From Anthonomus grandis grandis (taxonomy: Eukaryota; Arthropoda; Insecta; Coleoptera; Curculionidae): a stretch of DNA of 64,000 nucleotides. Below, piece after piece: positions 50,701 through 62,002 of this stretch. A model generated the notes under the pieces. The model saw nothing but the letters and a program-made list of their open reading frames with translations. It was not told the DNA's origin and searched no databases. The position numbers and the translations under genes were made by a program. The number at the start of each line of letters is the position of its first letter. The stretch's first letter is position 1. The DNA is taken from assembly GCF_022605725.1 (NCBI RefSeq), contig NC_065551.1, positions 30,752,001 through 30,816,000 on the forward strand, read 5' to 3'.

Positions 50701-53700
50701 TATTACATGCCATTTTATTCATGCAAAATAATTTTGCTGAAATGACGTCCTTCACTGCGGACACAATGTTCTAAACAGTTTCGCAAATTCTCCATTATGC
50801 GCTGTAGCATACCCAGTGGTATTACGCTAATTTCATTGCGAATGTTTCCTTTCAATTCTTCTATGGCCCTCTTGGTATCGTTAAATAGATCTTAAGCTTA
50901 AGATAACCCCAAAACCAATAGTCACAAGCCGTAAGATCGGGAGATCTCGCCGGCCAAGGAACATCTCCATTCCGCGAAATGACTGTACTCGCAATTGAGC
51001 TATTGACGCTCATGCTGTGGCGCCATCTGATTGGAACCATACAGTATTTAAATCGATGAGCTTCGTCATTCGCTTTCAAAAATGTATTTAATATTTCTAC
51101 ATAACATTGCGAATTGACTGTGAGAGGATTTTCAGGTCCTCAAAAAAATAGGGGCCATTTGTACCGAATAGTGTCACTCCGCACCAAACAGTAACCTTAT
51201 ATTTGTCTTTTGTGCAGTAATCTAAGACTATAAAGGGGTCGTTGGTGGAGTTCTTTGGGATTTTCTGAACATCAGTAGCAAATTCTGCTTTTTTACATAA
51301 GCCTCATCATGCACATCGATTTAACTCGAATTTATCACACATAACTAATCCACTTACAGAGTTTTAATCATAAAGTTCCAGAAGTTGAGTAGAACAATTC
51401 AAATATTTTAGTACTTTTATTAATTCAATCCAATTCTTTCTGATTTAAATTATTAAATCGCCTAAATTTACTTCTGTTTTTTTTTAATTAAAAAACGCTA
51501 TGGGTAAAAATTTACTAGTACTTTCTTAACCTTACCAAGGTGGCTCATTGATATTTCCAAGTTCTCTGACTTCTGATAAGTCTTGGTGAGGCTCTAGAAA
51601 TCCATGACGATTCTTAAGTGAACTTATGGCCAATAGTTCACTTATTATGGTCCTGTCAATAGTTAAAAGTCGAAGAAATCATAAAAATTGCCTTCATAAG
51701 AAAAAAATTCCGAATTTAATATGTGAGATTCAAGTGGTATTCAAATCTTCTTAAAATCTCCAGCAAATTGTCAAAATTAGTCAGAAATACATGAATTGCT
51801 TTTAACTGTAATTTACCGATTACAGTTCAAATTTCGACATTCTGCCATTGATTTCAGCACCGAGATTTATCCAGTCATGACTTTCTTATATTCTGTAAGG
51901 AAATTCGCCATTCAACAGATAGAATGATGAGACAAGACCAATCTCTTTAGAGTTCATCCAAGACGTAAAAACCAATATAATAATGACAGCTTTAAAAATT
52001 TAACACTTAATTTCTTCAATTGCCTGGAAGAGTTCTTCTAAAAGAGCTAAACTCTTGATTTCCTGTACATAAAGAATATGGTCTCCTTTGAATGGCCTTT
52101 TATTAGTCTCCCTTTTAAACTAAAATATTGAAAAAGCATTTCTTTAAGTTCTAGAGATTCATCTTCAGTCTCGAAACTAGTGTGTTCCTGAAAATCTACA
52201 TTCGTTATCAACAATTCAAATGATTTTCATTCAGTTCTTGAACAATTGATAATTTGTAAGAGTGACAAAGAAAGTCTTAGAGGTATCGCTTATCCTTAGC
52301 TGAAGGACGAGGATTTTTCTGAACCGCATTGATGTCCCATATTGAAATGCGCACGAAATAACCGCTATTCTACTTAATATAACGGCTTTGTACTATTCAT
52401 TATAAAAAAGTCAATTTGCTTTGGTGGACTATTTTAAATTTGTACTTTCATGAACGTGGTTTCATTTAACTAAGCCATTCCTAAAGTTGCTTCTCTTACA
52501 GAATATATACAAGGTGTCCAAATAGGGTATCAGCACTTTATTTGTGTATTTAATTTTAAGGCAACGTCGCCACTTACGGTGGGAGTCAAAATGTAAACGG
52601 GTTAAAGGAATTTCAGTTGCAATGGAGCAGTTTACCGGAGAGCAACGCGCTTTTTGTGTACGTGCATTTTACCAAAACAATAATTCAATCGTGACAGCAC
52701 GCCGTCTATATCGCGCTCATTACCAATTGCCAATCAATCACCTAGCCTTGATGTTATTAGAAAATGGATCAGAATGTTTGAAGCTACTGGATCCACAATG
52801 AAAATTCATAATCCAGGCCGCCCACGAATCGTAAGAAGTGCAGAAAACATCGAACGAGTACGTCAATCAGAAGCGAAGTCAGACGACTACTCTCAAAAGA
52901 TCACCTTTACATAACATTTTGACCAAAGACTTGCATCTGCATGCATATAAGATACAGTTAGTGCAGGAATTAAAACCGAGGGATTACAATACACGGTTAG
53001 AATTTGTCAATGAAATGATGGAACGATTCGTCGATTTCAATAACATTTTATTCAGTGATGAGGCTAATTTTCATGTAAATGGCCACGTAAATATGCAAAA
53101 ATGCAGGTACTGGTCTGACGTTAATCCTCGCAGAAAACACGAATGTCCACTGCATAGCCCCAAAGTGGTCGTATGGGCTGCTATGTCTGCTGATGGAATA
53201 ATTGGGCCGTATTTTTTTGAAGATCAAAATGGACGGGCACTTACCGTTTATACCGAGCGGTATTGTGCAATGTTACAAGATTTTCTTGCACTATCTCTCC
53301 GACAGTTTCAAGGTTTTAACTTAGAAACCTGGTTTCAGCAGGATGGTGCGACATGCCATACGTCAAATCGGGCAATTGAAGCTGTTTAACAATTATTCCC
53401 CAATAAAGTCATTTCAAGAAGAGGCAATATTAACTGGCCTTCTAGGAGCCCGGACCTGTCGCCACTTGATTATTTCTGATGGGGTTACCTCAAAAGTAAG
53501 GTCTACGAGAATAATCCGGCTGATACAAATCAATTAAAGCAAAATATCCAGGAGCAAATAAGATTAATATCAAGGGAAATATGTGGACGGGTTATCAATA
53601 ATCTTCGTTTTCGAACGGACACCATTTAGATAACATTGTTTTTGGTTCATAAATTTCCATTGACTGTACATTAATTTGCCATAAATAAATGATCATAGAA

Positions 53701-56700
53701 ATATGGTTTCATTGGTTTGTGCAAACATTACATTGCTAATACCCTTTTTGGACACCTTGTATAAGAGACCTTCGTCTTGAAGAAGTTTTGGATTGCCAAA
53801 GTCGGCATCTTTCAGCATATTCAAAGGATTCACTATTATCAATGAATCTGTTAATAATAAAAATAAAGAATAAATCATTATTTTACTAGATTATAGTAAA
53901 GCCTTTGATGTGACTGATGGTTCTCTCAAATGTCCTCTGCACTTGTCTTTTAAACTCTTAGCTGGTAGAACACAGATTAAATTATGTTTCTTTTTGATTA
54001 CTTTTGAGTTACACTTCATACACCTTTCAAGACCCAGCAGCAACTTGGGGCTAAATAAAAATAGTTTATTATTAAAAGTCCTGCCTTCATGGCGATATAG
54101 TGACTGACCTATTTATAAAATGGACTCTCCAGGAAACAGGAAACAGTTGTCCTGAGTATTTGATGCATTTATAAATATTATTTCAGAAAAAAACTTACCA
54201 TCTGATGAGCTAACAGTATAACTACCATTTTCAACCGGTAGTCTTACAGTTTGATTAACCACCCATGACAAAGGATTGTAAATGACAACAACGAATTGGT
54301 CCGCAGTCTGTGTGACCGCACATATACTCATATTAGCCAAATGGCATGAAGAAAGTGTTGTATACGAAGACAGATCTATTCCCAATAAATGTTTTCTAAA
54401 AATAAAACCCAACTTCAACTCAAGCCTTTTGACAGTAAAAAATACATACCCAATAGTTTCTGTAAACTTATTTTCAACTTGAGTTACAGCCCGGGAAAGT
54501 ATTTTCGTGTAATCGTGTGCTACATGTTGCTTTTCTGTTCCAGTTATGGCATCATGATGTTGAACTATACTCATCGCTTCGCTAAGTCGGTTAATTGGCT
54601 CTACACTGACGTTTTTATTCGAGGCAAGAGCTAAAGCGGATACTTGTTTTGCTACCTAAAGAATATATTTTTTACTTATTAAAAGAATATTTAATTTTTT
54701 TTCCGGATATCGTGTGAACTCACCTGCAAAACATTATGACTTATACGCTCGAACCTCTTAAAGTTTTGCCTGGATGTGAAATATCCTGCCCAGTAGGTAT
54801 GGTCGGCACTACCATAGGGGAAGAAGTCATCGGTTTTCGTCACTAAAGATGGTTTAATTTTGTAAACTTCTTTTAAGTAACATGAGGGTGTTGAATATAA
54901 TAGTTTGATTTCGGTGTGGTTTTCGAACGCCCTAAAATTTAATTTGGCTATAAGCAGGTCTCTTAGATGAAGTTATGGCGAAGAATAACGTTTATACCTG
55001 ATAAGTTTGTCAGAATTTTGGAAATTTATTTCGGCGGCTTGATATTGAAAGTCACCGCCCATGGTAATGAGGATGTTCTTAGTTTTGTAGTATTTTGTAT
55101 ATGATTTGATGTAAGCAGCAAAGTCAGCAACCTAAAATTTAAAAATGAAAAACTGTATGTATTTATCAAATTATCGGATACGAAAGTATATCCGTAGTGC
55201 ACACGTCTTAAAGTTGCTGTTTTTCACGAATGTAAGTTGAAACTGTTGGTCAGGTCTGATGATTGGAAGTTTGAGACTTTTGACCAAACTTTAAATTCTG
55301 CTTAATGCAAGTGGATCTTTAGGAAAAGCTTAAGATATTTAAATAATATACGATGGATAAGAAAATTCAACTTAATGAATCTAAATGAAACATTATATGT
55401 TTAACTCGATCTGATTTATGTTCGGTTCAAATATACTTTGCTGGAAATGCAACTTACCTTATTTTACACTTGTAGTAAAATGCTCGGTGTTATGAGAAAT
55501 TGCCCTCAAATACTTCTCACCAGAGGCAAGTTTAAGGAGAATTGTTTAATAGTTTTGACATCATATTCAAAATTACATGATTTTGACTACAGACTATAGA
55601 GTATAGCATATATTTTTAACGGTATGTACTTTTAAGCACGTACTTAGGTTAATTCACCATAATTCTTATAAGTCGACAACAACAGTATGATTTGATTAAC
55701 TCCTCTTGAATTAACACTTTTATTTAAGTCAGTTAATGGTTTATTAAATTGTTTTTTTAACTTGGCAAAGCAGGATTTAAGGTAACAATTAACTTTTCAT
55801 ATTCAACCACAGAATAACTTATGGTTTAAATAATTCTCTAGGCATATGACCAATAATTTGAACATTGTTTTATTTTAAGTAAGTTTAAGAACTGAAAAGG
55901 TACCTCAGTAAAAAGTGATATTTGAACACATCAAAATATCTAATGGGATTAAATATGTGCCATACCTGCCGATTGAAAAATTGTATGACAAATAGGGGTT
56001 CGGTAACAACTTTGTGGGAATTATGTACTATTTTGCTACTAGACAAGTATTATCTTATTTCATTAGATCATCTTTTAAAATTTAGAGTAATTACTTAGGA
56101 TTCTGAAGTAATGCAAATCTGATTTAAAATAAAACTGTTCATCCCCTCTTAAGAATGATGTGGAACTCCATTGATATGACATGATAATATCTAAAATCTG
56201 AGAATATAGTTGAACAATAAACCAAAACATTATTAATGGATTTTTTATCTCCTATAAAAACACTTATAGCCTACCTAGGGAGCGATTCGTATATTAAATT
56301 ATTATTATTAATCACCTTTTTTTCTAAATTGTAAGCATCATTAGTAACATCATCGTCAATAGAATCATCCCCGCATAAAACGTCGAAACAAAATCCAGAG
56401 GGTGGATAGTAGATATTGTCTGGTCCGAACATACTACCAAATATAACGCTGTCGTCTAAATAATAAACAGATAAATCCTTAGATTATACTGATAGATAGT
56501 GAGTTTTTATAAAAAAATTATCACCTTTATTCGCACTAGTTTTCCACAAAAAGTCCATGTTCGATTCATTTTTCCTAGTCTCCCGATCGTTGTTATCTAA
56601 CCGAGCAAAAAACAGACCATCGAATCCGATTTTCGATAAAATCGATGCGTGTTCTCTGCTGTGGCCGAATGGATCAATTTGCCAGCCAATAGTTGGCATT

Positions 56701-59473
56701 CCGCATTTACCTAATGTCTCATCCAGAACTCTAGAGAAATTGTTAATTGTTAAAAAGAGTAACAGAAGAAAATGTGTAAGTATATAAATTAATAAAATTT
56801 TCCATTTTTCGCGGAGACGGTATCTATAGAACATAAGTCACAAGGTTACATGTTTGGTCCAACCAGGGCATCATTCAGATCTAAGAAACGAAAACATGTT
56901 TGTGTGTGACGCTTCCCTAGTTGGGCGAAATATGTAACCTTTTAATTTTTATCGTGCAATTATTAAAGTATATTATATGAGTCAAGAATTTCATTTAGAG
57001 CATTAAATGCTAAAAAGTCGGAATAACCCTGATCACACAAATCGTAAATGAATCATACAACATACAGCCAATATTTAAATGTACCAAATCTTAAGCGAAT
57101 TATTTTGAAATGTTTATTTGGAAATGTTAATGACATATTTAATGTTATTTTTAATTAAATTATTGAATTGTTTTTATGTCATCCAGAAGTTGGAAATAGT
57201 TTTTCGCGTTTTAGGCCTTTGCAGTAATTTTGTAGTCTTCCAGGTATTTAAAGTCCAAGTTATAGGTTTGTTTGTTGCATCTCGTCTATTATATAGTAGA
57301 TATGATACTTTTTTATAATTAATTAATGTCTTTCTACATGGTGTTTCATTGGGAAAGCGATATATTTCAAATGCAAACAGAAATTATACCTAATAATCTA
57401 TGGCCCTATATAGTTCGCTATTAAAATAACATTTGAAATATATAGCGAGAGTTTTCAGTGTATTGTTTCACCCTGAAAAATTTACTAAATATTGGATTTT
57501 TTTATTTTCGTAGTCGTAAGTTTCAGGTAGGCCACAATAAATACACCAAATCTAGAATAACAATGTAGTAGTTGTTCTAGAAGTAGAAGTTAGAGGTGAA
57601 TTAAAAAAGTGTTTTTTTCTTTGTTAAACACTCTGCATAACGTGCTGCATAACTTCTACTTTAAAACATCTCCTTTTCCATTAAACATCCTGTAAATATA
57701 TACGGTGTATTACGGTAGGTGGTAAGTTAAGCAATATCGGATTTTTTTGAAAATCTGGTAACATAAAGTATTGCTTGTGATCTAATGATCTAAATAATTT
57801 TTACCACATTAATACTAAAACTTACCATCGCCTGTTTTTGTTAGAATTTTTGGATTCATAATGAGTTTCTAAATCTTACCTCCTAATATTGTCTTATACC
57901 TATTGTCTTATGTCTATGTTTTCAAGTTGCTTTGAAACATTTCTGAATTCGTATACTCGGAGATTCAATGGTGGCCTATAATGTAAAAGTATTTTCCAAG
58001 TTTATCTACCTATTATAAATCTTTCTGGAGGTAAAAAACGTGCTGAAATCCTATTTCCTTTAAAATATATGGAGTTAAGCCTCAACTGTCGAAATTATTT
58101 CCATTAAAAAACCAGGATCTTCTTGAATGCATATCGTATCCTACGCTTTTATGGACTAAATAGCAATATTTAAGTAAAATATTAATTTATGAACATAACA
58201 CAATTACATAATTATTTTGCTTAGGTGGTATTTATGTAAGATCTACTTGGCATAATTTGCTGCCAAATTAAATGCAATTTTATTTACTTAACTCGATTCG
58301 AAAGCAAATGTTAAGAGAGTACTAATTTTGAGTAACTACTAGCGAGCTAACATTCACCTTTTAAATTTTTGTAATGTTTGTACTTTCTTAAAAAATGTTT
58401 TTATGATAAAACAGATCTTTTTTTTAGCTCTTGGATAATAATTAAGTTGAAATTTAAAGAGCATTTAACATAAAAATAACATAAGGTGAAAAGAAACAAA
58501 AAGTTTAGTTTCCCCGAAAAAGGAGCTTCATTATTGCCTTCAAACCATATAAAAATAACAATGGTTATTTTATTATTCCTGGTAAAATAGTAAAAGACCT
58601 AAAAGTTATCAAATAAATAGATAGATAGTAGAAATTTAAAACGTGTAATTCGGTTTAATATGTAAATAATCAAAGATAATTTGCTTCTAGTGCGTTGATT
58701 AAAATAACCTATATATGTATTTTTATACGACTCTATATACTACTATTAAAAACTGTTAATGCTGATAACTGAAAAAAGCACAACATAATTAAAATAATAT
58801 ATAGATAATTTCTTTTATATAAAATATTAATTTTATATTTGAGTTTTTCTAATTTAAAAAATAAATATCTCATTTAATTTGATATTACCTGAACCCCCAT
58901 GTAAATTGGTCTATTGTTGATTGATAATTCACGCAAGCTTCATCGTTCATCACGTAACCCCCGTTAATAATTTCCAACTGTCCATTTTCCACCAAGGTTT
59001 TCATCTTATTTCTCATGACCTCATCCTGGTTTTTCCACCACATCCAGAAAAATCCTGTCTCTACTTGAATAAACCTTTGAAATATTAAATCAATTTAAAA
59101 AGAAGTTTTTATACATTATTTATAATGGTATTTACCTTCTTTCTGGATGATCCCATAACGCGTTTACCACTGAGGTTATAATATACTGCACTCCAACATT
59201 TACGATTGTATAGTTTACTGTTTAATAAAACAAATGATTTGGAAAATGCCACAATTAGAAAAAAACACATTACTTACATCCCCAATAATACTGATCAACA
59301 GTCTTAAGCCATCCGACGTCGTCGTGTGAATGATGAACCAAATGTACATTTATCTTATTTTCGTCTGTATCGTGGCATTTTACACAACTAGTTTCTTCGT
59401 TTACTCTAATGCGAAAACCGGAAGCCACCGAAATGACCGCGAAAATACACAAGAGGCCCGTTCGAACATTCAT
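41726..59473 (-). CDS. Lysosomal alpha-mannosidase (GH38), complete coding region
   Basis: Removes alpha-linked mannose from N-glycans in lysosomes. Sixteen coding exons, 5' to 3': 59278-59473, 59136-59217, 58889-59074, 56525-56730, 56316-56455, 54998-55131, 54724-54931, 54450-54655, 54199-54395, 50090-50298, 49694-50016, 49355-49640, 49163-49298, 48752-48873, 48246-48395, 41726-41929. Phases agree throughout, giving 994 aa (human about 1010). A signal peptide is at 1-19. Zinc ligands are in HSHDDVGWLKT (H50, D52) and the nucleophile Asp is in GWQIDPFGHS (D174). ETGFFWMWW and VQHHDAITGTEKQHVAHDY (about 415-433) are class II features, and NDRSQGGSSLAEGEIELM is typical of the lysosomal enzyme. 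The end reads GVTLEPMDIKTFIIQ. Introns 9 and 15 are swollen by transposons, so the last exon lies 6.3 kb from the previous one. Confidence 0.95.
42234..43906 (-). pseudogene. Putative transposase-like gene with N-terminal zinc-binding cysteines, one frameshift
   Basis: Two ORFs (43906-42764, 380 aa; 42788-42234, 184 aa) join by a 1-nt frameshift near 42800: VPRD in the first frame continues as ILPPLHIKLGLMKQYVKAL in the second. The N-terminus has CYICG ... VCKICVEELRLWATKKR, a paired C-x2-C arrangement like a ZAD-type or C4 finger, then DDCYFCVVNIKGINK. A Ser/Pro-rich acidic linker follows. The core has WVICVDLKMVNFLLGQQGGY, PCFMCLWDS and GERFHQDLRTMEERFQGRWD, where D, D/C-x2-W and E could be catalytic. 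I recognise this as a protein repeated in many arthropod genomes and treat it as transposon-derived by inference. No TIRs were found. Inside mannosidase intron 15. Confidence 0.65.
44856..45983 (-). pseudogene. LINE reverse transcriptase ORF (375 codons, uninterrupted)
   Basis: The RT palm and thumb of the LINE above; motifs A, B and C are all present, with FADDT as the catalytic pair. The open frame and intact core mean this copy inserted relatively recently, although upstream breaks prevent a complete ORF2 protein. Confidence 0.85.
46209..47216 (-). pseudogene. LINE endonuclease and linker region
   Basis: 47216-46740 carries the endonuclease core (KLILCGDLNIDYS, TTIDYVVSSFAPELL, SGFSDHEAILTSF). 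After a TAG at 46737-46739 the same frame continues as NMRSLSYLKKFSES and the RT finger region (NKSSAGTDGLTLKMFSN). One point mutation therefore separates the two parts. Confidence 0.8.
50600..51480 (-). pseudogene. DUF4817-type Tc1/mariner transposase relic
   Basis: The - strand reads VTVWCGVTLFGTNGPYFFED then RHSMSVNSSIASTVISRNGD and VPWPARSPDLTACDYWFWGY. The order W-C-G-V...G-P-Y-F-F-E-D...W-P-A-R-S-P-D-L-T-x-x-D-Y is the catalytic half of the transposase. CAGGGTGCACAAC at 50602 may be the degraded end; the other TIR is not seen. In mannosidase intron 9. Confidence 0.75.
52510..53759 (+). mobile_element. Complete DUF4817-type Tc1/mariner element with TIRs and TA duplication
   Basis: TIRs of 25 bp: CAAGGTGTCCAAATAGGG... 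at 52510-52534 and its reverse complement at 53735-53759, two differences. TA flanks both sides (52508-52509, 53760-53761). The + strand transposase starts MEQFTGEQRAFCVRAFYQNN and has DVIRKWIRMFEATGST, NPGRPR, FSDEANFHVNGHVN (first Asp), WFQQDGATCHTS (second Asp) and INWPSRSPDLSPLDYF (third acidic block). Stops after EAV (53387) and in DYF*WGY, plus a frameshift near 52750, inactivate it. In mannosidase intron 9. Confidence 0.88.
52622..53629 (+). pseudogene. Transposase gene of the 52.5-53.8 kb element
   Basis: The catalytic core is recognisable through all three acidic blocks, interrupted by a frameshift after YQLP (about 52730-52760), a short degraded stretch around 52870-52915, a stop after residue V of AIEAV and a stop before WGYL. 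The end reads RTDTI then TAG. Few lesions for the length point to a moderately young insertion. Confidence 0.8.
53880..54060 (+). pseudogene. Short LINE RT fragment
   Basis: LDYSKAFDVTDGSL followed by FKLLAGRTQIK resembles motif A (L-D-F-S-K-A-F-D) and the following R-x-Q-x-V/I-x-I block. It is a tiny fragment in mannosidase intron 9. Confidence 0.45.
55132..56315. other. Mannosidase intron 5
   Basis: AT-rich, no recognisable repeat or exon. Confidence 0.5.
57335..57476. repeat. Small inverted-repeat element (~140 bp)
   Basis: GTGTTTCATTG...CGATATATTTCAAATG on the left and CATTTGAAATATATAGCGA...TGTTTCACCCTG on the right are imperfect reverse complements. A likely MITE in mannosidase intron 3. 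Confidence 0.55.
57477..58888. other. Mannosidase intron 3, remainder
   Basis: No coding or structured feature recognised. Confidence 0.45.
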
Positions 59474-60039
59474 TTTGAACTAAACGTTATCTTTTCCAAA
59501 CCACTAACGTTTTATATCGCGTTGATAATAAAAACACTTGAACTTTTACATAAAATGTATCTTTTGAATGATAAAGGCACTTGATCATCGATGCGAAAAA
59601 AATATATAACAATTGGTTTATAAATAAATTATCAAAATGATTGAATAGTAAAAATTCATGATTGATACAATCAAAATAACGTTAAAGTGACCATGAGCCA
59701 CATTATATTAATTGAAATTTTAAGATAAGGTTGTAGGTGGGTATGCAGTTGATAATTTTATATCTTTTCAAAACTGTTTATATTCTTTGCAATAATACTA
59801 ATATTCAAAACACTTCTTATTTATTTGATAAACGAAAATCACTATCCATATCAAGAAAGCAAATATTAGAATTAACTCGAAAAGGGTACTTAATAGGTTA
59901 TCTTCGTTAAAGTAAAGCACATATATTGGTGGAGATTAAATAGTTATCAAAGTTGTTTGCACTAGGCTAGGTTTATTGACAGTAGGGAATAGTTACTTTG
60001 AATTACCCTCATCTATACATATTATCCATAATTATAAAT
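59474..60039. other. Upstream flank of alpha-mannosidase
   Basis: Presumed promoter side of the mannosidase gene; no clear core promoter motif read. The sequence is AT-rich. Confidence 0.4.
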
Positions 60040-60560
60040 TCTTACAGGAGTATGCGGTAGAGAAATTGTATCGGAGCGTTACTTGCCCGGGAGAACTCAA
60101 TATGTTAAGATTGGCAGTACACTAACTGAATCAAAAGAAATCTAAACATGTGTCCCACAAGATACTGTATTAGATTCTTTGTTATTTATGTTAAAAAAAT
60201 TCGCAATCTTGACATAGGTGGTCAGATTTTGGCATATGCTGACGATACCCTCGTAATATTTACGGAAAATAGATGGGAAGAAACCAGATTAAATTGCGAA
60301 CGAATAAGGTCAAAATAATTTTAGATTCACTTAAACTAACAGTAACTGAAATTAAAACAAACTAACAACAGCAGATCTTCCCAGTTTTAATGAAATAAAA
60401 ACTGATTCTTTTGATGCCTCAATTACAAACGTCAGTAACACAACCTGAGCAAAAAAATTGAAATTATCCTTATTTCCTTTGGAATGCTAGTATGAAGAGT
60501 TTAGATCTGTACAACAAAATTTATGTTTGAAGTATCAGTTCGAGGATATAATTCAGGATA
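60040..60560 (+). pseudogene. LINE reverse transcriptase relic
   Basis: The + strand reads RYLPGRTQYVKIGSTLTESK, then TCVPQDTVLDSLLFM (degraded GVPQGTVLGPLLF) and after a frame change GGQILAYADDTLVIFTENRW. YADD is preserved but motif B has lost its Gly residues and stops interrupt. Jockey/CR1-like. Confidence 0.75.
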
Positions 60561-61015
60561 TAGAAATACTAAAATTAACTTAAAAATCACAAATATATTA
60601 CCTCATTGTTTCATTTCAGCACACTTAACAAACTTAAAACGATCTTTATTCGGAGACTCCACATGGTACATTTTCTAAGTACATTCTTATTAAATATTCA
60701 GAATCCTTAAAACATGTAGTTATTTTGTTCTAATTTTATAATAAAAGAACATTTTTACATTTTACTAAATAAGAACCATTAAGTTTTTTAATATTTCACA
60801 GCACGTCAGAAGAGTCCATTTTAAGTGTAAAATAAAATCTCAGTAACCTCAAATTAAACTCAAGACCAGACTCAATCTTCAACATCATCAATCAAATACA
60901 AAAAAGCGTCGTTTTCATATGTTGGAAAATAGAACCTAAAATAAATTTCCTACTATAAAACTAATTAAATTCAAATTCAAATATTTTAAATTCAAAATAT
61001 ATTATGATCACTTAC

Positions 61016-62002
61016 TCGGGTTGATCAAAACATGTAATTTCAGGCACCTTACAATGGTCTTTATCTTTTAAATGACAATGTAGCTCCACCTCATTTTCAA
61101 AATACACTCCACAATAGGGACATTTCTTCATATGAACCATTTTTCTCAAGTAATTAACTAGTTTCACTTTTTGATAATAGTCTAAAGACTCAGTGGACTG
61201 TACAAAATCAAATGTGTGAATTGCGACCATGTGTTGGCACAATATGTTGATGTCTGTATCAGTATGAGGACAAAAGAGGCATGTTATGCTATCCGCTTTT
61301 TCATTCCAATCTGAATATTCTTGATCGGAGTTCTCTTCTACTCCTCTTGGAAGGGCATACCTAAAATAAAATAATTTTGTCAAGAAAAATTAAATAATAC
61401 ATAGTAACATTGTACCTGTCATCTTCCATTTCTATGGCTCTCCAACTTTTTCCTACTTCAAGGTAATTAACAATATAATACTTATCATACTCTGAATTGC
61501 TAGGGTTAATCCTCTTGTGTAACTTCTTCCTCATATGCTCTTTTAGTACATTCCTGTCAGGAAAAACACCTTCGCAAAATATACATGTTAATGCTTCTAG
61601 TTTAGCATTAATATGGTGAACAAGATCCTCAATAAACACCAAATTCTGTGGGTTGCCCAGCTGCAGGTTATGTTGTTCCGATAGGTGCTCTAAATATCCT
61701 TGCCTTGAACCTACAAGTTTAAAGAATACCATATAAGACATTATTGCTTATCAATATTATATAATATACCTTCATAGTTGAGTTTACATAACAAGCATTG
61801 ACGAATAAAATGTTCATCAGTCCTTTCAAATTCATGAACTTTCATTACATAATCCAGTGTTAATTTGTGCCTTAGTGCTTGATCTTCTTTAAGTAGGGAG
61901 CTTAATAAAAAGTACTGACCTCCAGTTACCTCCACTTTAACTGAAGGTATTATTTCCTCTATGGGTGCTGTTTTAAAACGGTCTCGCCAATATAGGATGT
62001 AC
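61016..62002 (-). CDS. ZNF277-type C2H2 zinc finger protein, three internal exons (partial)
   Basis: Exons 61770-62002, 61416-61710 and 61016-61360, phases consistent. They read YILYWRDRFKTAPIEEIIPS, CLLCKLNYEG, then GYLEHLSEQHNLQLGNPQNL with CIFCEGVFPDRNVLKEHMRK, YYIVNYLEVGKSWRAIEMED, YSDWNE, CLFCPHTDTDINILCQHM, YYQKVKLVNYLRKMV and CPYCGVYFENEVELHCHLKD. These blocks match ZNF277, a nuclear/nucleolar protein reported to bind ribosomal protein uS5. Exons before 62002 and after 61016 were not found. At 61012-61015 a donor-like GAGTAAGT could splice on (the family continues with an FPTYEND-type tail), or the TAA there could end the protein. Confidence 0.85.

Noticed and set aside
54113..54198. 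Extension of mannosidase exon 9 past its donor
   Set aside because: The reading frame stays open by chance. The donor CATCAGATG/GTAAGT joins in phase to 50298, which restores the conserved mannosidase sequence.
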